Assembly (NCBI GenBank): GCA_003605055.1
Contig: QZKP01000057.1
Location: forward strand, 1 to 64,000
Origin: Desulfarculus sp.
GTDB lineage: Bacteria > Desulfobacterota > Desulfarculia > Desulfarculales > Desulfarculaceae
Reading direction: 5' to 3'
Length of the DNA stretch: 64,000 nt
The notes beneath the pieces were generated by a model that was not told the origin of the DNA, made no database searches, and worked only from the letters and a program-made list of their open reading frames with translations. The position numbers and the translations under genes were made by a program. How positions within the stretch are numbered: the stretch's first letter is position 1; each line of letters begins with the position of its first letter. Positions 23,746 through 33,084 of this stretch are shown here, piece by piece.

Positions 23746-24645
23746 ATGGATAAGCTGGTCCTGGACCAGAGCATTCTGGATTGCCTTTACGACGGCCTGT
23801 ACGTCCTGGACCGCGAGCGGCGCATCACCTTCTGGAACCAGTCCGCCGAGCGCCTGACCGGCTATTCCCAGGAGGAGGTGCTGGGCCGCCCCTGTTCGGA
23901 CGACCTCCTTATGCACCTGGGGGAGCGGGGCGAGCAGCTCTGCCTGGAGAGGTGCCCCATGGCCCTGGCCATGGCGGACGGCCAGGTGCACGAGGCCGAG
24001 GTTTTCCTGCACCACAAGGAGGGCCACCGGGTGCCGGTGCGCCTGCGGGCCGCGCCCTTGCGCGACGCTGGGGGGAATATCGTGGGCGCGGTGGAGGTTT
24101 TCGGCGACAGATCACCCCACCTGGCCGCCCAGCAGCGCATCCAGGAGCTGGAGCGAATGTCGCTCCTGGACGAGCTGACCCGACTGCCCAACCGCCGCTA
24201 TCTGCTGGAGCAGATCAAGAGCCGGCTGCACGAGCTGCGCCGGGCGGACTGGCCCTTCGGCCTGCTGTACATGGACCTGGATCAGTGGGAGGCGGGCCAG
24301 GAGCGCCGCAGCCGCCCCCGGAGCGAGGCGCTGTTGCAATTGGTCAGCCGCACCGTCGCGCACAACACCCGCGCCTTCGACGTGGTGGGGCGCTGGGGCG
24401 GGGGCGAGTTCCTGGCCGTGGTGCCCAACGTGGACCTGGACAAGCTGGGCAAGGTGGCCGAGCGCTACCGGGCCCTGGTGGCCGAGTCGGCGCTGCCCGG
24501 ACCCGGCCCGGAGGAGGCGGTGACCATCTCCGTGGGGGCCACCATGGCCCGCGAGGAGGACACCGTGCAGTCGCTGATCGTGCGCGCCGGGCAGAGCCTG
24601 TTTCTGAGCAAGGAGGTGGGCGGCGACCGCGTGACCGTCCGCTGA
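23746..24645 (+). CDS. PAS protein with a degenerate GGDEF domain
   Basis: The 299-residue protein has a PAS domain (residues about 5-125), including CLERCPMALAMADGQVHEAE, and a GGDEF-type domain (about 135-299). The signature reads WGGGEF, so the second-metal Asp/Glu of GGDEF/GGEEF is Gly. The upstream metal and substrate positions usually seen as DLDxFKxxND read DLDQWEAGQE. Diguanylate cyclase activity is therefore unlikely. It may bind c-di-GMP or GTP as a sensor or be a pseudo-enzyme. It follows the hybrid kinase by 98 bases. Confidence 0.85.
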   Translation: MDKLVLDQSILDCLYDGLYVLDRERRITFWNQSAERLTGYSQEEVLGRPCSDDLLMHLGERGEQLCLERCPMALAMADGQVHEAEVFLHHKEGHRVPVRLRAAPLRDAGGNIVGAVEVFGDRSPHLAAQQRIQELERMSLLDELTRLPNRRYLLEQIKSRLHELRRADWPFGLLYMDLDQWEAGQERRSRPRSEALLQLVSRTVAHNTRAFDVVGRWGGGEFLAVVPNVDLDKLGKVAERYRALVAESALPGPGPEEAVTISVGATMAREEDTVQSLIVRAGQSLFLSKEVGGDRVTVR

Positions 24646-24702
24646 ACCGGCCGCCGGGACAGCCGGCCGGCCCGGAGCTTACCCCGAACCCCGCGAGGCC
24701 CC

Positions 24703-25482
24703 ATGAGCCGCCAGATTTTCGATCTCGCCGTTAGCCTGGAGTCCGGCCTGCCCTCGGACCCGCCCAACATGATCCCGGAGATCACCTACCGCGGCCACGC
24801 CGCCGGGGCCCAGGGCATGCAGGCCTACTTCCCGGGCCTGACCGCGGGCGACCTGCCCCGGGGCCTGGGCTGGGCCGTGGAGGAGGTGCGCCTGACCACC
24901 CATTCGGGCACCCACCTGGACGCGCCCTTCCACTACCACCCCACCCAGGACCAGGGCCGGCCGGCCCTGACCATAGACCAGGTGCCCCTGGACTGGTGCT
25001 ACCAGGACGGGGTGCTCCTGGACTTCAGCCGCAAGCCCGACGGCCAGGGCATCAGCGCCGCGGAGGTGGAGGCGGAGTTGGCGCACATCGGCCACCAATT
25101 GAAGCCCCTGGACATAGTGCTGGTGCGGGTGGGCGCGGACAAGGCCTGGGGCCGGCCCGAGTACCTGGTCACCGGCGCGGGCATGACCCGGGAGTCCACC
25201 CTGTACCTGCTGGAGCGGGGGGTGAAGGTGGTGGGCATCGACGCCTGGTCCTGGGACCGTCCCCTGCCCTTTTTGGCCAAGGAGTTCGCCGCCAGCGGCG
25301 ACGCCTCCATCGTCTGGGCCGCCCACTTCGCGGGCATAGAGCGGGGCTACTGCCACATGGAGAAGCTGGCCGGCCTGGGGGCCCTGCCCCGGCCCAGCGG
25401 CTTCAAGGTGGCCTGCTTCCCCATCAAGATCAAGGGCGCCTCGGCGGGGTGGGTAAGGCCGGTGGCCATATTCGAGGATTAG
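24703..25482 (+). CDS. Cyclase-family (kynurenine formamidase-like) hydrolase
   Basis: The 259-residue protein carries the cyclase/formamidase metal motif HSGTHLDAPFHYH at residues about 67-79. Upstream it has DLAVSLESGLP and downstream GIDAWSWDRP, with a final catalytic His/Glu pair in the C-terminal half. Relatives hydrolyse N-formylkynurenine, isatin or other amide/lactone substrates in a zinc- or manganese-dependent way. The ATG follows GAGG. It appears monocistronic and ends before a strong terminator. Confidence 0.87.
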   Translation: MSRQIFDLAVSLESGLPSDPPNMIPEITYRGHAAGAQGMQAYFPGLTAGDLPRGLGWAVEEVRLTTHSGTHLDAPFHYHPTQDQGRPALTIDQVPLDWCYQDGVLLDFSRKPDGQGISAAEVEAELAHIGHQLKPLDIVLVRVGADKAWGRPEYLVTGAGMTRESTLYLLERGVKVVGIDAWSWDRPLPFLAKEFAASGDASIVWAAHFAGIERGYCHMEKLAGLGALPRPSGFKVACFPIKIKGASAGWVRPVAIFED

Positions 25483-25497
25483 TTCGAGCGCCAGACG

Positions 25498-25534
25498 AAG
25501 GCCCGGCCCGCCAAAGCGGCAAGCCGGGCCTTTT
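25498..25534. terminator. Terminator between convergent genes
   Basis: AAGGCCCGGC and GCCGGGCCTT form a perfect 10-base stem around 15 bases, followed by TTTT on the plus strand and preceded by few As. It terminates the cyclase-family gene and may also stop the convergent thiolase transcript. Confidence 0.85.
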
Positions 25535-25557
25535 CAGGTGCGCGAGCTGAAGCTGAG

Positions 25558-26793
25558 CTACACCGCCTCCACCACGGTGGCGATGCCGATGCCGCCGCCG
25601 CCGCAGAGCATCTGCACGCCGGCCCGGCCCTTGGTCCGCCTGAGGTGGTGGGCCATCTCCCCGAACCACATCACCCCCGAGGCGCCGATGGGGTGGCCCA
25701 GGCCGATGGCCCCGCCGGTGGGGTTGACCCGGGGGTCGTCGTAGGCGTAGCCAAAGGCCTTGGCAAAGGACAGGCAGGGCGAGGCGAAGGCCTCGTTGGG
25801 CTCGATGACGTCCATGTCCTCGATGGTCTTGCCGGCCCGGGCCAGGGCCTTCTTGACCGCCGGGATGGGGGCCAGGAGCATGGGCACCGGCTCCCCGCCG
25901 GCCGAGGCGCAGCCGGCGATGCGGCACAGGGGCTCCAGGCCCAGCTTCTCGGCCTTGTCCGCGGTCATCAAGAGCACCGCCGCCGCGCCGTCCACGATCT
26001 GGGAGGAGTTGCCCGCGGTCACCCGGCCGCCCTCCTGGAAGGGGCTCTTGAGCTTTTTCATGTCCTCCCAATAGCCCTCCGGGTCCTCCACCGCCTTGGG
26101 CCGCAGCACCTCGTCCTTTTCCACGGTGTAGCTCTGGCCTTCGTGGGTGAAGCTGTAGGGGACGATGTGGTCCGCGTACCAGCCGTTGCGCTCGGCCGTC
26201 ACCGCCTTCTGCATGCTCCACATGCCGAAGCGGTCCAGCTCCTCGCGGCTCTGGCCCTGGTCGGCGCTGATCATCTCCGCGCAGACCCCCTGGGGCACGT
26301 CCATGCCGATGTCGTGGGCGCGGGGGGTGAAGCGCACCGGGTACTTGGCCTCCATGGCCACGAAGATGTCCGAGCCCATGCCGTAGTGGGACATCAGCTC
26401 CACGCCGGCGCAGAGCATGATCTCGCCGTCGCCCACCTTCAGGGCCCGGGTGGCGAAGTTGATCGCCTTCAGGCCCGAGTTGCAGTACTGGTTCACGGTG
26501 CAGGCCGAGGCCTCCTGGGGGATGCCGGCCAAGAGGCTGGCGAAGCGGGCCAGGTTGCCGCCCTGCTCGCCGATCTGGCTCAGGCAGCCCACGATCACGT
26601 CCTCGATCTCGCGCTCGTCGAAGCCGGGGGCCTTGGCGTGCACGCGGTCCAGCAAACCCCGCATCACCGCGGCCAAGAGCTCCTGGGCCGAGGCCTGGCA
26701 GAGCTGACCGCCCTTTTCCATGCCCTTGCGGCCGGATTTGCCGATGGCGCTGCGCACAGCGTCCACCACCACCACTTCCTTCAGTGCAGACAT
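25558..26793 (-). CDS. Thiolase (acetyl-CoA acetyltransferase)
   Basis: The 411-residue protein is a thiolase. The acyl-accepting Cys is in VNQYCNSGLKAI at about residue 92, and near the C-terminus come NEAFASPCLSFAK and the GGAIGLGHPIGASG signature with the catalytic His. A second nucleophilic Cys is seen in MLCGGGGIG. It catalyses thiolytic cleavage or Claisen condensation of acyl-CoAs, so it may work in fatty-acid or amino-acid degradation. It stands alone, and GAGAGGAAGC precedes the ATG. Confidence 0.9.
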   Translation of the reverse strand: MSALKEVVVVDAVRSAIGKSGRKGMEKGGQLCQASAQELLAAVMRGLLDRVHAKAPGFDEREIEDVIVGCLSQIGEQGGNLARFASLLAGIPQEASACTVNQYCNSGLKAINFATRALKVGDGEIMLCAGVELMSHYGMGSDIFVAMEAKYPVRFTPRAHDIGMDVPQGVCAEMISADQGQSREELDRFGMWSMQKAVTAERNGWYADHIVPYSFTHEGQSYTVEKDEVLRPKAVEDPEGYWEDMKKLKSPFQEGGRVTAGNSSQIVDGAAAVLLMTADKAEKLGLEPLCRIAGCASAGGEPVPMLLAPIPAVKKALARAGKTIEDMDVIEPNEAFASPCLSFAKAFGYAYDDPRVNPTGGAIGLGHPIGASGVMWFGEMAHHLRRTKGRAGVQMLCGGGGIGIATVVEAV

Positions 26794-27078
26794 GCTTCCT
26801 CTCTTCCTGGTCTTGGGACTCGGCCCCGCCCCCCAAAGGGGCCGACCGTGCGGGCGCGTTGGGAACAGGAATCTTTTAGCACAAATGAGCCGCCATTCAC
26901 CAGCCCGCCGGAGGCGGCGGCGGGACTTTTAAGAGTATAAATCCTAGCGGTGCGATAGCCTATTTTCCGGTATCATAAGAAGCCATAACTATCATCCCCG
27001 GAGCAGCTCCCGGCCCTGGCGACCGTATTAGCGGCCGGGGCCTGGAGGCGCCCCGGGCCTGGAGCGAAAGGGTTGCCC

Positions 27079-27444
27079 ATGGCCAAAAAGATTCTGGTTA
27101 TCGAGGACGAGCCGCACGTTGCCGAGTACCTGGAGGACATCTTCCGGGACCAGGGTTATGAGACCCTCAGCGCGGGCAGCAGCGAAAAAGGCCTGGAGCT
27201 GGCCCAGAGCCAACGCCCGGACCTGATCACCCTGGATTTGCAGATGCCCCAGGAGCACGGCACCCGCTTCTACCAGCGCTTTCGCAAGGACCCGGCGCTC
27301 AAGGACACCCCCATCGTGGTCATCACCGGCCAGCACTCGCCCCACCGGGCCATCAACCCGGACAAGGTGGCGGCCATCGTGCCCAAGCCCTTCGAGCCCC
27401 AGCAGTTGGTGGCCATCGTGCAAAAGGCCCTGGGCCAGGCCTAG
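27079..27444 (+). CDS. Single-domain response regulator
   Basis: This 121-residue receiver has the DE acidic pair (VIEDEPHVAEY), phospho-acceptor Asp in LITLDLQMP at about residue 53, a Thr in VVITGQ and the conserved Lys in IVPKPFE. It has no output domain, so it acts by protein contact or as a phosphorelay step. The REC-PAS kinase gene begins 23 bases later and is its likely partner. An upstream TTG at 27073 is also possible. Confidence 0.88.
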   Translation: MAKKILVIEDEPHVAEYLEDIFRDQGYETLSAGSSEKGLELAQSQRPDLITLDLQMPQEHGTRFYQRFRKDPALKDTPIVVITGQHSPHRAINPDKVAAIVPKPFEPQQLVAIVQKALGQA

Positions 27445-27467
27445 GGGCCCGGCGAGCGCCCCCGGCC

Positions 27468-29033
27468 ATGGGCGAGAAGATCCTGCTGGCGGCCGCCGAC
27501 GCCGAGACCGGCGAGCGGATGACCGCGCAGCTCGGCCGCTGGGGCCACACCGCCTTGCGCGCGGTGGAGCCCGAAGAGACCCTGGACCTCCTGTTCCGCC
27601 ACAAGCCGGTAATCGTCATCCTGGACGACGCCCTGCCCGGCGGCGAGGCCCTGGAGCTGGTGCGCCGCCTCAAGCGCGAGGCCCCCTGGAGCGAGACCGT
27701 TTTCCTGGTGGGGCTGGCCGACATCGAGCGGGGGGCGCGCAGCCTGGAGTTCGGGGCCAGCGACTACCTGATCAAGCCGGTGAGCGTCCAGCGCCTGGGC
27801 ATCGCCCTCAAGCGGGCCCAGGACCGCCTGGTGGTGCGCAAGAAGCTGGCCTACCTCACTGGCCTGGCCCAGAACGGCGCCGGGGCCCCGGCCAGCCTGC
27901 CGCCGCCGGACCAGGAGACCTCCCGCACCGCCCGCCTCTACGACACGCTCCAGCAGTACCAGCAGCTATTCGACGAGGTGCCCTGCTACATCTCGGTGTT
28001 GAACCAGGACTTCACCATCACCGCCGTCAACCGGCGCTTCAAGGAGGAGTTCGACGACCTGGTGGGCCGCACCTGCCACGACGTGTATCAGGGCCGCTGC
28101 CAGGGCTGCCCGGAGTGCCCGGTGGCCGACACCTTCCGCGACGGGCAGTCCCACCAGTACGAGCAGGTGCTCACCGCCAGCGACGGCCGGCGCTATCACG
28201 TGCTCACCTGGACCGCGCCCCTGCGCGACCCCCAGGGCGACATCGCCCAGGTCATGGAGATGTCCACCGACATCACCCATATCCGCAAGCTGCAGGACCA
28301 CCTCTCTTCCCTGGGCATGGTCATCAGCTCCATCTCCCACGGGGTCAAGGGCCTGCTCACCGCGCTGGATGGAGGCCTGTACAAGCTGCGCGGCGGCATC
28401 CAGGCCGGCGACGGCCAGCGGGCGGCCAAAGGCCTGGAGCTGGTGGAGCTGATGGTGGGGCGCATCCGCCGCACCGTCCTGGACATCCTCTACTACGCCA
28501 AGGAGCGCGAGCTGGACACCGAGCCGGTGGACGTGGCCGAGTTCGCCAAGGGGGTGGCCGTCAACGGCGAGTACGCGGCCCAGAAGTACGGGCTGGATTT
28601 CAAGCTGGTGTTGGAGGGGGACCTGGGCCAGTTCGAGGTGGACCCCAACGCCCTGAACCCGGCCATCATCAACATCCTGGAGAACGCGGTGGACGCCTGC
28701 CTGGACGACAAGAGCAAGCCGCGCCACCGCATCCTCTTCCGGGTCAGCCGCGAGGACGACGTTATCGTCTTTGACGTCGTGGACAACGGCCAGGGCATGG
28801 ACCAGGAGACCAGGGAGAACATGTTCACCCTGTTCTTCACCTCCAAGGGCTCTGCCGGCACCGGGCTGGGCCTGTTCATCGCCAACGACACCGTGCAGCA
28901 GCACGGCGGCAGCATCACCGTGGACTCCGAGCCCGGCGAGGGCTCGCACTTCCACGTGCGCATCCCCGAGCACCCCATGGCCATGCCCTGGGAGCGGGCG
29001 CCGGGGCCCCTGGCCCAGTCCTTTTCCCGCTAG
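27468..29033 (+). CDS. REC-PAS sensor histidine kinase
   Basis: The 521-residue protein has an N-terminal receiver-like domain (about 1-125) with the acceptor Asp in VIVILDDALPGG and the Lys in LIKPVS. A PAS domain (about 165-285) carries the Cys-rich segment GRCQGCPECPVADTF. An unusual H-box SSISHGVKGLLT lies near residue 290, and the HATPase part ends with GTGLGLFIANDTVQQHGG. The Cys cluster CxxCxxC suggests a metal- or redox-sensing PAS. It is coupled with the upstream response regulator and shows no transmembrane helix, so it is cytoplasmic. Confidence 0.88.
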   Translation: MGEKILLAAADAETGERMTAQLGRWGHTALRAVEPEETLDLLFRHKPVIVILDDALPGGEALELVRRLKREAPWSETVFLVGLADIERGARSLEFGASDYLIKPVSVQRLGIALKRAQDRLVVRKKLAYLTGLAQNGAGAPASLPPPDQETSRTARLYDTLQQYQQLFDEVPCYISVLNQDFTITAVNRRFKEEFDDLVGRTCHDVYQGRCQGCPECPVADTFRDGQSHQYEQVLTASDGRRYHVLTWTAPLRDPQGDIAQVMEMSTDITHIRKLQDHLSSLGMVISSISHGVKGLLTALDGGLYKLRGGIQAGDGQRAAKGLELVELMVGRIRRTVLDILYYAKERELDTEPVDVAEFAKGVAVNGEYAAQKYGLDFKLVLEGDLGQFEVDPNALNPAIINILENAVDACLDDKSKPRHRILFRVSREDDVIVFDVVDNGQGMDQETRENMFTLFFTSKGSAGTGLGLFIANDTVQQHGGSITVDSEPGEGSHFHVRIPEHPMAMPWERAPGPLAQSFSR

Positions 29034-29053
29034 AAAACAGGCGTTAATTACTG

Positions 29054-29074
29054 GCCGCGGCGTCGGGCCGCGGC
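29054..29074. terminator. Hairpin between convergent genes
   Basis: GCCGCGGC is a self-complementary octamer present twice around GTCGG, forming an eight-base stem. It lies between the stop of the kinase and the stop of the minus-strand dehydrogenase. There is no T-run on either strand. Confidence 0.45.
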
Positions 29075-29080
29075 GACGGC

Positions 29081-29971
29081 TCATGGCCGCTGAAAGCCGG
29101 CCATCTGCTCCAGCACCGCGCAGACCGCGGCCGTGTCCTCTGAGGCCATGCCGCTGGCCAGGGCGCGGGCGTACAACTGGACCGCGGCCGAGAACAAGGG
29201 CAGCGGGGCCCCCACCTCACGGCCGAAGTCCCCGATGATCTGCAGGTCCTTCTGCCACACCTCCATCTTCATGTAGGCCGGCTGGTACTGGCCCTTGACC
29301 ATCAAGGGCCCGCGCACCTCGAACATGCGCGAGTTGCCGCCCCCGCTGCGCACCACCTCGTAGATCATCTGCGGGTTCAGGCCGGCCTTCATGCCCAGCA
29401 CCATGGCCTCGGCCGTGGAGACGTTGTGGATGGCCACCAGCAGGTTGGCCACGAACTTCATCTTGCTGCCGGTGCCGTACTCGCCCAGGAAGTGGTGGGC
29501 CCGGGCGAAGCCCTCGAACACCGGGATGCAGGCCTCATAGGCCGCCCGCTCGCCGCTGGCGTACACGGCCAGGTCCTTGGTCTTGGCCTGGGCCCCGGTG
29601 CCGCTCAGGGGGCAGTCCAGGGCCGTCACCCCGGCCGCGGCCAGGCCGTCCCGCAGGGCCAGCTTGGCGGCCAGGGGCAGGGTGCTGGCCTCCACCAGGA
29701 TCAGGCCCTCATGTGCGCCGGCGGCCACGCCCTTGGGCCCCAGGATGGCCTCCTGGGCCGACTCCACCGAGGGCAGCACCGAGATCACCACGTCGCTGAC
29801 CCGGGCCAGCTCAGCAGCCGAGTCCACGGGTCGGCCGCCCATGGCCTTCAGCTCGGCCAGGCGCTCGCTGCGCCGGCGGAAGCCGGCCACGCTAAAGCCC
29901 GCCTCCAGGAGATTGCGCGCCAGGGCCGAGCCCATGATGCCCAGGCCCAGCACGCCCACCGTGTTGATCAT
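29081..29971 (-). CDS. Beta-hydroxyacid dehydrogenase (3-hydroxyisobutyrate type)
   Basis: The 296-residue protein starts with the NAD(P)-binding motif GVLGLGIMGSALARNL, followed by FRRR after strand 2, which favours NADP. The substrate motif DCPLSGTGAQAK lies near residue 118, and the catalytic Lys is in GTGSKMKFVANLL near 167. It oxidises 3-hydroxyacids or reduces semialdehydes. It is the last gene of the minus-strand catabolic region, 36 bases after the CocE hydrolase, so it probably processes that pathway's hydroxyacid or semialdehyde. Confidence 0.88.
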   Translation of the reverse strand: MINTVGVLGLGIMGSALARNLLEAGFSVAGFRRRSERLAELKAMGGRPVDSAAELARVSDVVISVLPSVESAQEAILGPKGVAAGAHEGLILVEASTLPLAAKLALRDGLAAAGVTALDCPLSGTGAQAKTKDLAVYASGERAAYEACIPVFEGFARAHHFLGEYGTGSKMKFVANLLVAIHNVSTAEAMVLGMKAGLNPQMIYEVVRSGGGNSRMFEVRGPLMVKGQYQPAYMKMEVWQKDLQIIGDFGREVGAPLPLFSAAVQLYARALASGMASEDTAAVCAVLEQMAGFQRP

Positions 29972-30007
29972 GGCCGCACCTCTTGTCTCTCCCCCCGCCG
30001 CGCCATC

Positions 30008-31753
30008 CTAGGCGCTCTTGGGTATCACGGGCAAGAGCAGATAGGCCTGCCGCTGGCCGCCGGCGTGCAGGGTGTTCTTGCCGCCGAACACCTCCGGGGG
30101 CCGGTCGCGGGGATCGTTGTGCAAGAACGGGCCGCAACCGCTCAGCTCGTTCTTGAAATTGGACAGCCGGGCTCCGCCGGTGTCGCCGCCGTACTCGTAG
30201 TCCTTGCCGCGCACGCTCAGGCCGATGCGGTAGCCGGCCGGGATGACGATGCAGGTGGGCCAGATCTCCACGTCCAGCTCATAGACCTGGCCGGGCCTCA
30301 GGGGCTCTAGCTCATCGTGGGTGTGATAGGGGCGGTAGGGGGTGCTCAGCTTGGGGTCCAGCTTGCGGTGCGAGGCCCGCAGCCAGCCCTGGCCGATGGG
30401 GGTGTGCGGGTCTATGGCCCCCTGGAACACCACCTCCTGGCCCTGGGGGTTGAACACCCGCAGCACCACGAATACGTCCGCGTCCATGGTGGAGGAGGAG
30501 AGGAACAGCTTGGCCGCCGAGGGGCCGGTGATCTCGGTCTCCTGCTCCAGGGGAGGCGTCAGGAAAGTGAGCCCGTCCCCCAGGGCCTCGTACTCCAGGC
30601 TGCCCGCGGCCGCCGCCGGCTCTTGGTCCAGGCCTAGGCTGCCGGGGTTCAGGTAGAGCTTGGTCCACTGGGTGCGGGCCAGGGGCCACTCGTTCTCCTG
30701 GCGCGGCACGAAGCCCTCCAGGGTGCGCACCAACAGCCGCACCGGCGGCTCCTGCGGCCAACCGTTGTCCTGGCCCTTGAGGAAGTGGTCCAGGAATCGC
30801 TTTTGCAGCTTCACGCCGTAGTCGGTGTAGAACTCGGTCCAATGCTCGATGCCGTGCGCCTCCAGCCACTTCTGCTGGGAGGCGGCGCGCACGAAGGCCT
30901 CCACGTTGCCCCGCAGGTGCAGCCCCTGGCCGCCCCAGTTGGCCGCGGAGAGGAAGGGCACCGTGACCTTGGACCAGTCCGGCGAGCGGTCCCGGTGATA
31001 GGCGTCGTCCAGAGGGTGGTCCAGGATGTCCTGGCCGAAGCGGCAGCGGTTCCGGGCCAGCTCCTCCTCGGACAGGGTCTCGGGGCCGGCCACCGGCTGG
31101 CCGGTGTTGGGGTTCCGCGAGCCCCGCTCCCCCCGACCGTGCTGCACGGTCTTGACCTGCATGTCGTACCAGTTGTCCCAGAAGGTGCACAGGATGCCGC
31201 CGTGGTGGGTGGAGTCGCGGTACCAGTCCGCGGCGCCCTCCCAGGGCACCAAGGCCGCCAGGTGCGGCGGCTGCAGGGAGGCCACCTCCCACTGGTTCAT
31301 GGCGTAGTAGGAGATGCCGTTGAGGCCCACCTTGCCGTTGCTCCAGGGCTGCACGCCGACCCACTCTATGCAGTCGTAGAAGTCCTTGGCCTCCCGGGGG
31401 GAGAAATGGTCTATGTAGCCCGGGGAGCGGCCGGCCCCGCGGGAGTCCACCCGCACGCACACGTAGCCGTCGGGCACCCACTTCTCGGGGTCCACCACCT
31501 CCCAGGACTGATACTTGTTGCTGGAGCCGGCGGTCACGTCCGGGTGATCCTGGGCCATCCTCTGCCAGGCGCTGGGATAGCCCTCCTGAAAGGGCAGGCC
31601 CTTGGCGTAAGGGCCGTAGGTGAGGATGGCCGGATAGCGGCCCTCTGGCACAGGGCGGTAAACGTCCGCGCGCAGCACCAGCCCGTCGTCCATGGGGATG
31701 GCTACGTCCCAGTCAATGCGCATGCCGTCTTTGATCTCGCTCTGCTCTGCCAT
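30008..31753 (-). CDS. CocE/NonD-family alpha/beta hydrolase
   Basis: The 581-residue protein has an N-terminal X-Pro dipeptidyl-peptidase-like hydrolase domain. The nucleophile elbow is GLNGISYYAMNQW, with RVDSRGAGRSPG upstream. A C-terminal jelly-roll domain spans about residues 340-575 (DADVFVVLRVFNPQG). Members hydrolyse esters, amides or beta-lactam-like bonds. No signal peptide is seen, so it is cytoplasmic. It starts at the ATG at 31753 with GGAGCAAAGAG upstream. Being beside the amidohydrolase and dehydrogenase suggests a catabolic role, but the substrate is open. Confidence 0.87.
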   Translation of the reverse strand: MAEQSEIKDGMRIDWDVAIPMDDGLVLRADVYRPVPEGRYPAILTYGPYAKGLPFQEGYPSAWQRMAQDHPDVTAGSSNKYQSWEVVDPEKWVPDGYVCVRVDSRGAGRSPGYIDHFSPREAKDFYDCIEWVGVQPWSNGKVGLNGISYYAMNQWEVASLQPPHLAALVPWEGAADWYRDSTHHGGILCTFWDNWYDMQVKTVQHGRGERGSRNPNTGQPVAGPETLSEEELARNRCRFGQDILDHPLDDAYHRDRSPDWSKVTVPFLSAANWGGQGLHLRGNVEAFVRAASQQKWLEAHGIEHWTEFYTDYGVKLQKRFLDHFLKGQDNGWPQEPPVRLLVRTLEGFVPRQENEWPLARTQWTKLYLNPGSLGLDQEPAAAAGSLEYEALGDGLTFLTPPLEQETEITGPSAAKLFLSSSTMDADVFVVLRVFNPQGQEVVFQGAIDPHTPIGQGWLRASHRKLDPKLSTPYRPYHTHDELEPLRPGQVYELDVEIWPTCIVIPAGYRIGLSVRGKDYEYGGDTGGARLSNFKNELSGCGPFLHNDPRDRPPEVFGGKNTLHAGGQRQAYLLLPVIPKSA

Positions 31754-31927
31754 CTCTTTGCTCCGCCTGCCGGACTCTGACCCGGTTGGCGGCCCGAGGC
31801 GGGCGCAAAGCCGGCCGCAAGATCGCCAGCGGGGGCCAAGGTCTTGGCAAGAATGGTTATAGCGACCAAGTTGCGTGCAATTTATCCGCCCAAAAATCAA
31901 CAGTCCCTTTGCCTAGCGACCGCCGCT

Positions 31928-32962
31928 TCATTTGCTGGCTGGTTTTATTTTTTTCCGCAGCTCCGGGCGATTTTTCAGGACGCGGCCCAGGAGCGCGGCC
32001 ATGTTGCGGCACAGCACCTGCTCCCTGGCCTCGGGGTCGGCCACCGCGGCCTTGACCGTGGCCACGCCGTCCATGTCGGCCATGTCAAAGGGGTAGTCCG
32101 TGCCGAAAACCACGTGTCCCGGCGGCATGGCCGACAGCACGAAGCGCAGGGTTTCGGGCTTAAACACCACCGTGTCCACGTAAATGTTTTTTAGGTAGTG
32201 GCCGAAGGGATGCTGGCAACGCTCCTGGGCCTCGGGGCGCTGGGCCTGCCCGTGCTCCAGGCGGCCCAGCAAAAAGGGCAGCACCCCGCCGGCGTGGGCC
32301 AGGCAGACCTTCAGGCCGGGGTGGCGGTCGAACACGCCGCCGAAGACCAGCAGGGCCGCGGACAGGGTGGTTTCGGTGGGAAAGCCGATGAAGTTGGTCA
32401 GGTAGTAGTTGCGCAACCGCTCGGCCCCCAGGGGGCTGCCCGGGTGGATGAAGATGGGCGCGTCCAGTTCCGCGGCCGCGGCCAACAGGGGCTGGAACCG
32501 CTCCTCGTCCAGGCCGTGGCCGTTGATGTTGGAGGTCATGGCGATGCCCACCATCCCCAATTCCTGGATGGCGAAGCGCGCCTCGGCCGCCGCCCGCTGG
32601 GCGTCCTGCATGGGAACCGTGGCCCAGCCCAGGAAGCGGTCCGGGTGCTGGCGGACGAAACCGGCGGTGTGCTCGTTGATCATGCGCGCCAGTTCGGCCC
32701 CCAGGGCCGGCTCGGTCCAGTAGTAGTAGCCGGTGGGCGGCGGCTGCAGGATGGCCAGGTCAATGCCCGCCGCGTCTAGGTCCGCCACCTGCTCCTGGGG
32801 GTCGGACATCTTGCGGTTCCAGGCCGCGCCCTTTTCCCGGTTGATCCGGGCGGTGAGGTCCTTGACCCCGCCGGCGTAATCGCCGGCCTTCACGGGGTCG
32901 AGCTGGCCGGCCTTCTGGGCCGCCCGCGGGCACAACACGTGCCAGTGGGGATCGATGACCAA
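31928..32962 (-). CDS. Amidohydrolase-family decarboxylase (ACMSD-like)
   Basis: The 344-residue protein has the amidohydrolase_2 features: N-terminal VIDPHWHVL (a variant metal motif with P-H-W-H), APIFIHPGSP, CLAHAGGVLPF and FGTDYPFDM, which give the metal ligands and catalytic residues. Relatives decarboxylate aromatic or dicarboxylic acids such as aminocarboxymuconate semialdehyde. It starts at a TTG at 32962 after GGAGAACC. It follows the TRAP-binding gene with a hairpin between, so it is probably part of the same uptake-and-catabolism region. Confidence 0.83.
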   Translation of the reverse strand: MVIDPHWHVLCPRAAQKAGQLDPVKAGDYAGGVKDLTARINREKGAAWNRKMSDPQEQVADLDAAGIDLAILQPPPTGYYYWTEPALGAELARMINEHTAGFVRQHPDRFLGWATVPMQDAQRAAAEARFAIQELGMVGIAMTSNINGHGLDEERFQPLLAAAAELDAPIFIHPGSPLGAERLRNYYLTNFIGFPTETTLSAALLVFGGVFDRHPGLKVCLAHAGGVLPFLLGRLEHGQAQRPEAQERCQHPFGHYLKNIYVDTVVFKPETLRFVLSAMPPGHVVFGTDYPFDMADMDGVATVKAAVADPEAREQVLCRNMAALLGRVLKNRPELRKKIKPASK

Positions 32963-33084
32963 GGTTCTCCGTCCTCGCTTGATCGGTTTATGGAGTTAAT
33001 AAAGCGCCGTCCGCGGCCGCCGGCGGCGCAGGCCGCGGACCTGAAACAGGTTCCGCAGCAAAAGTGCACCGCGCGGGCGGCTTA

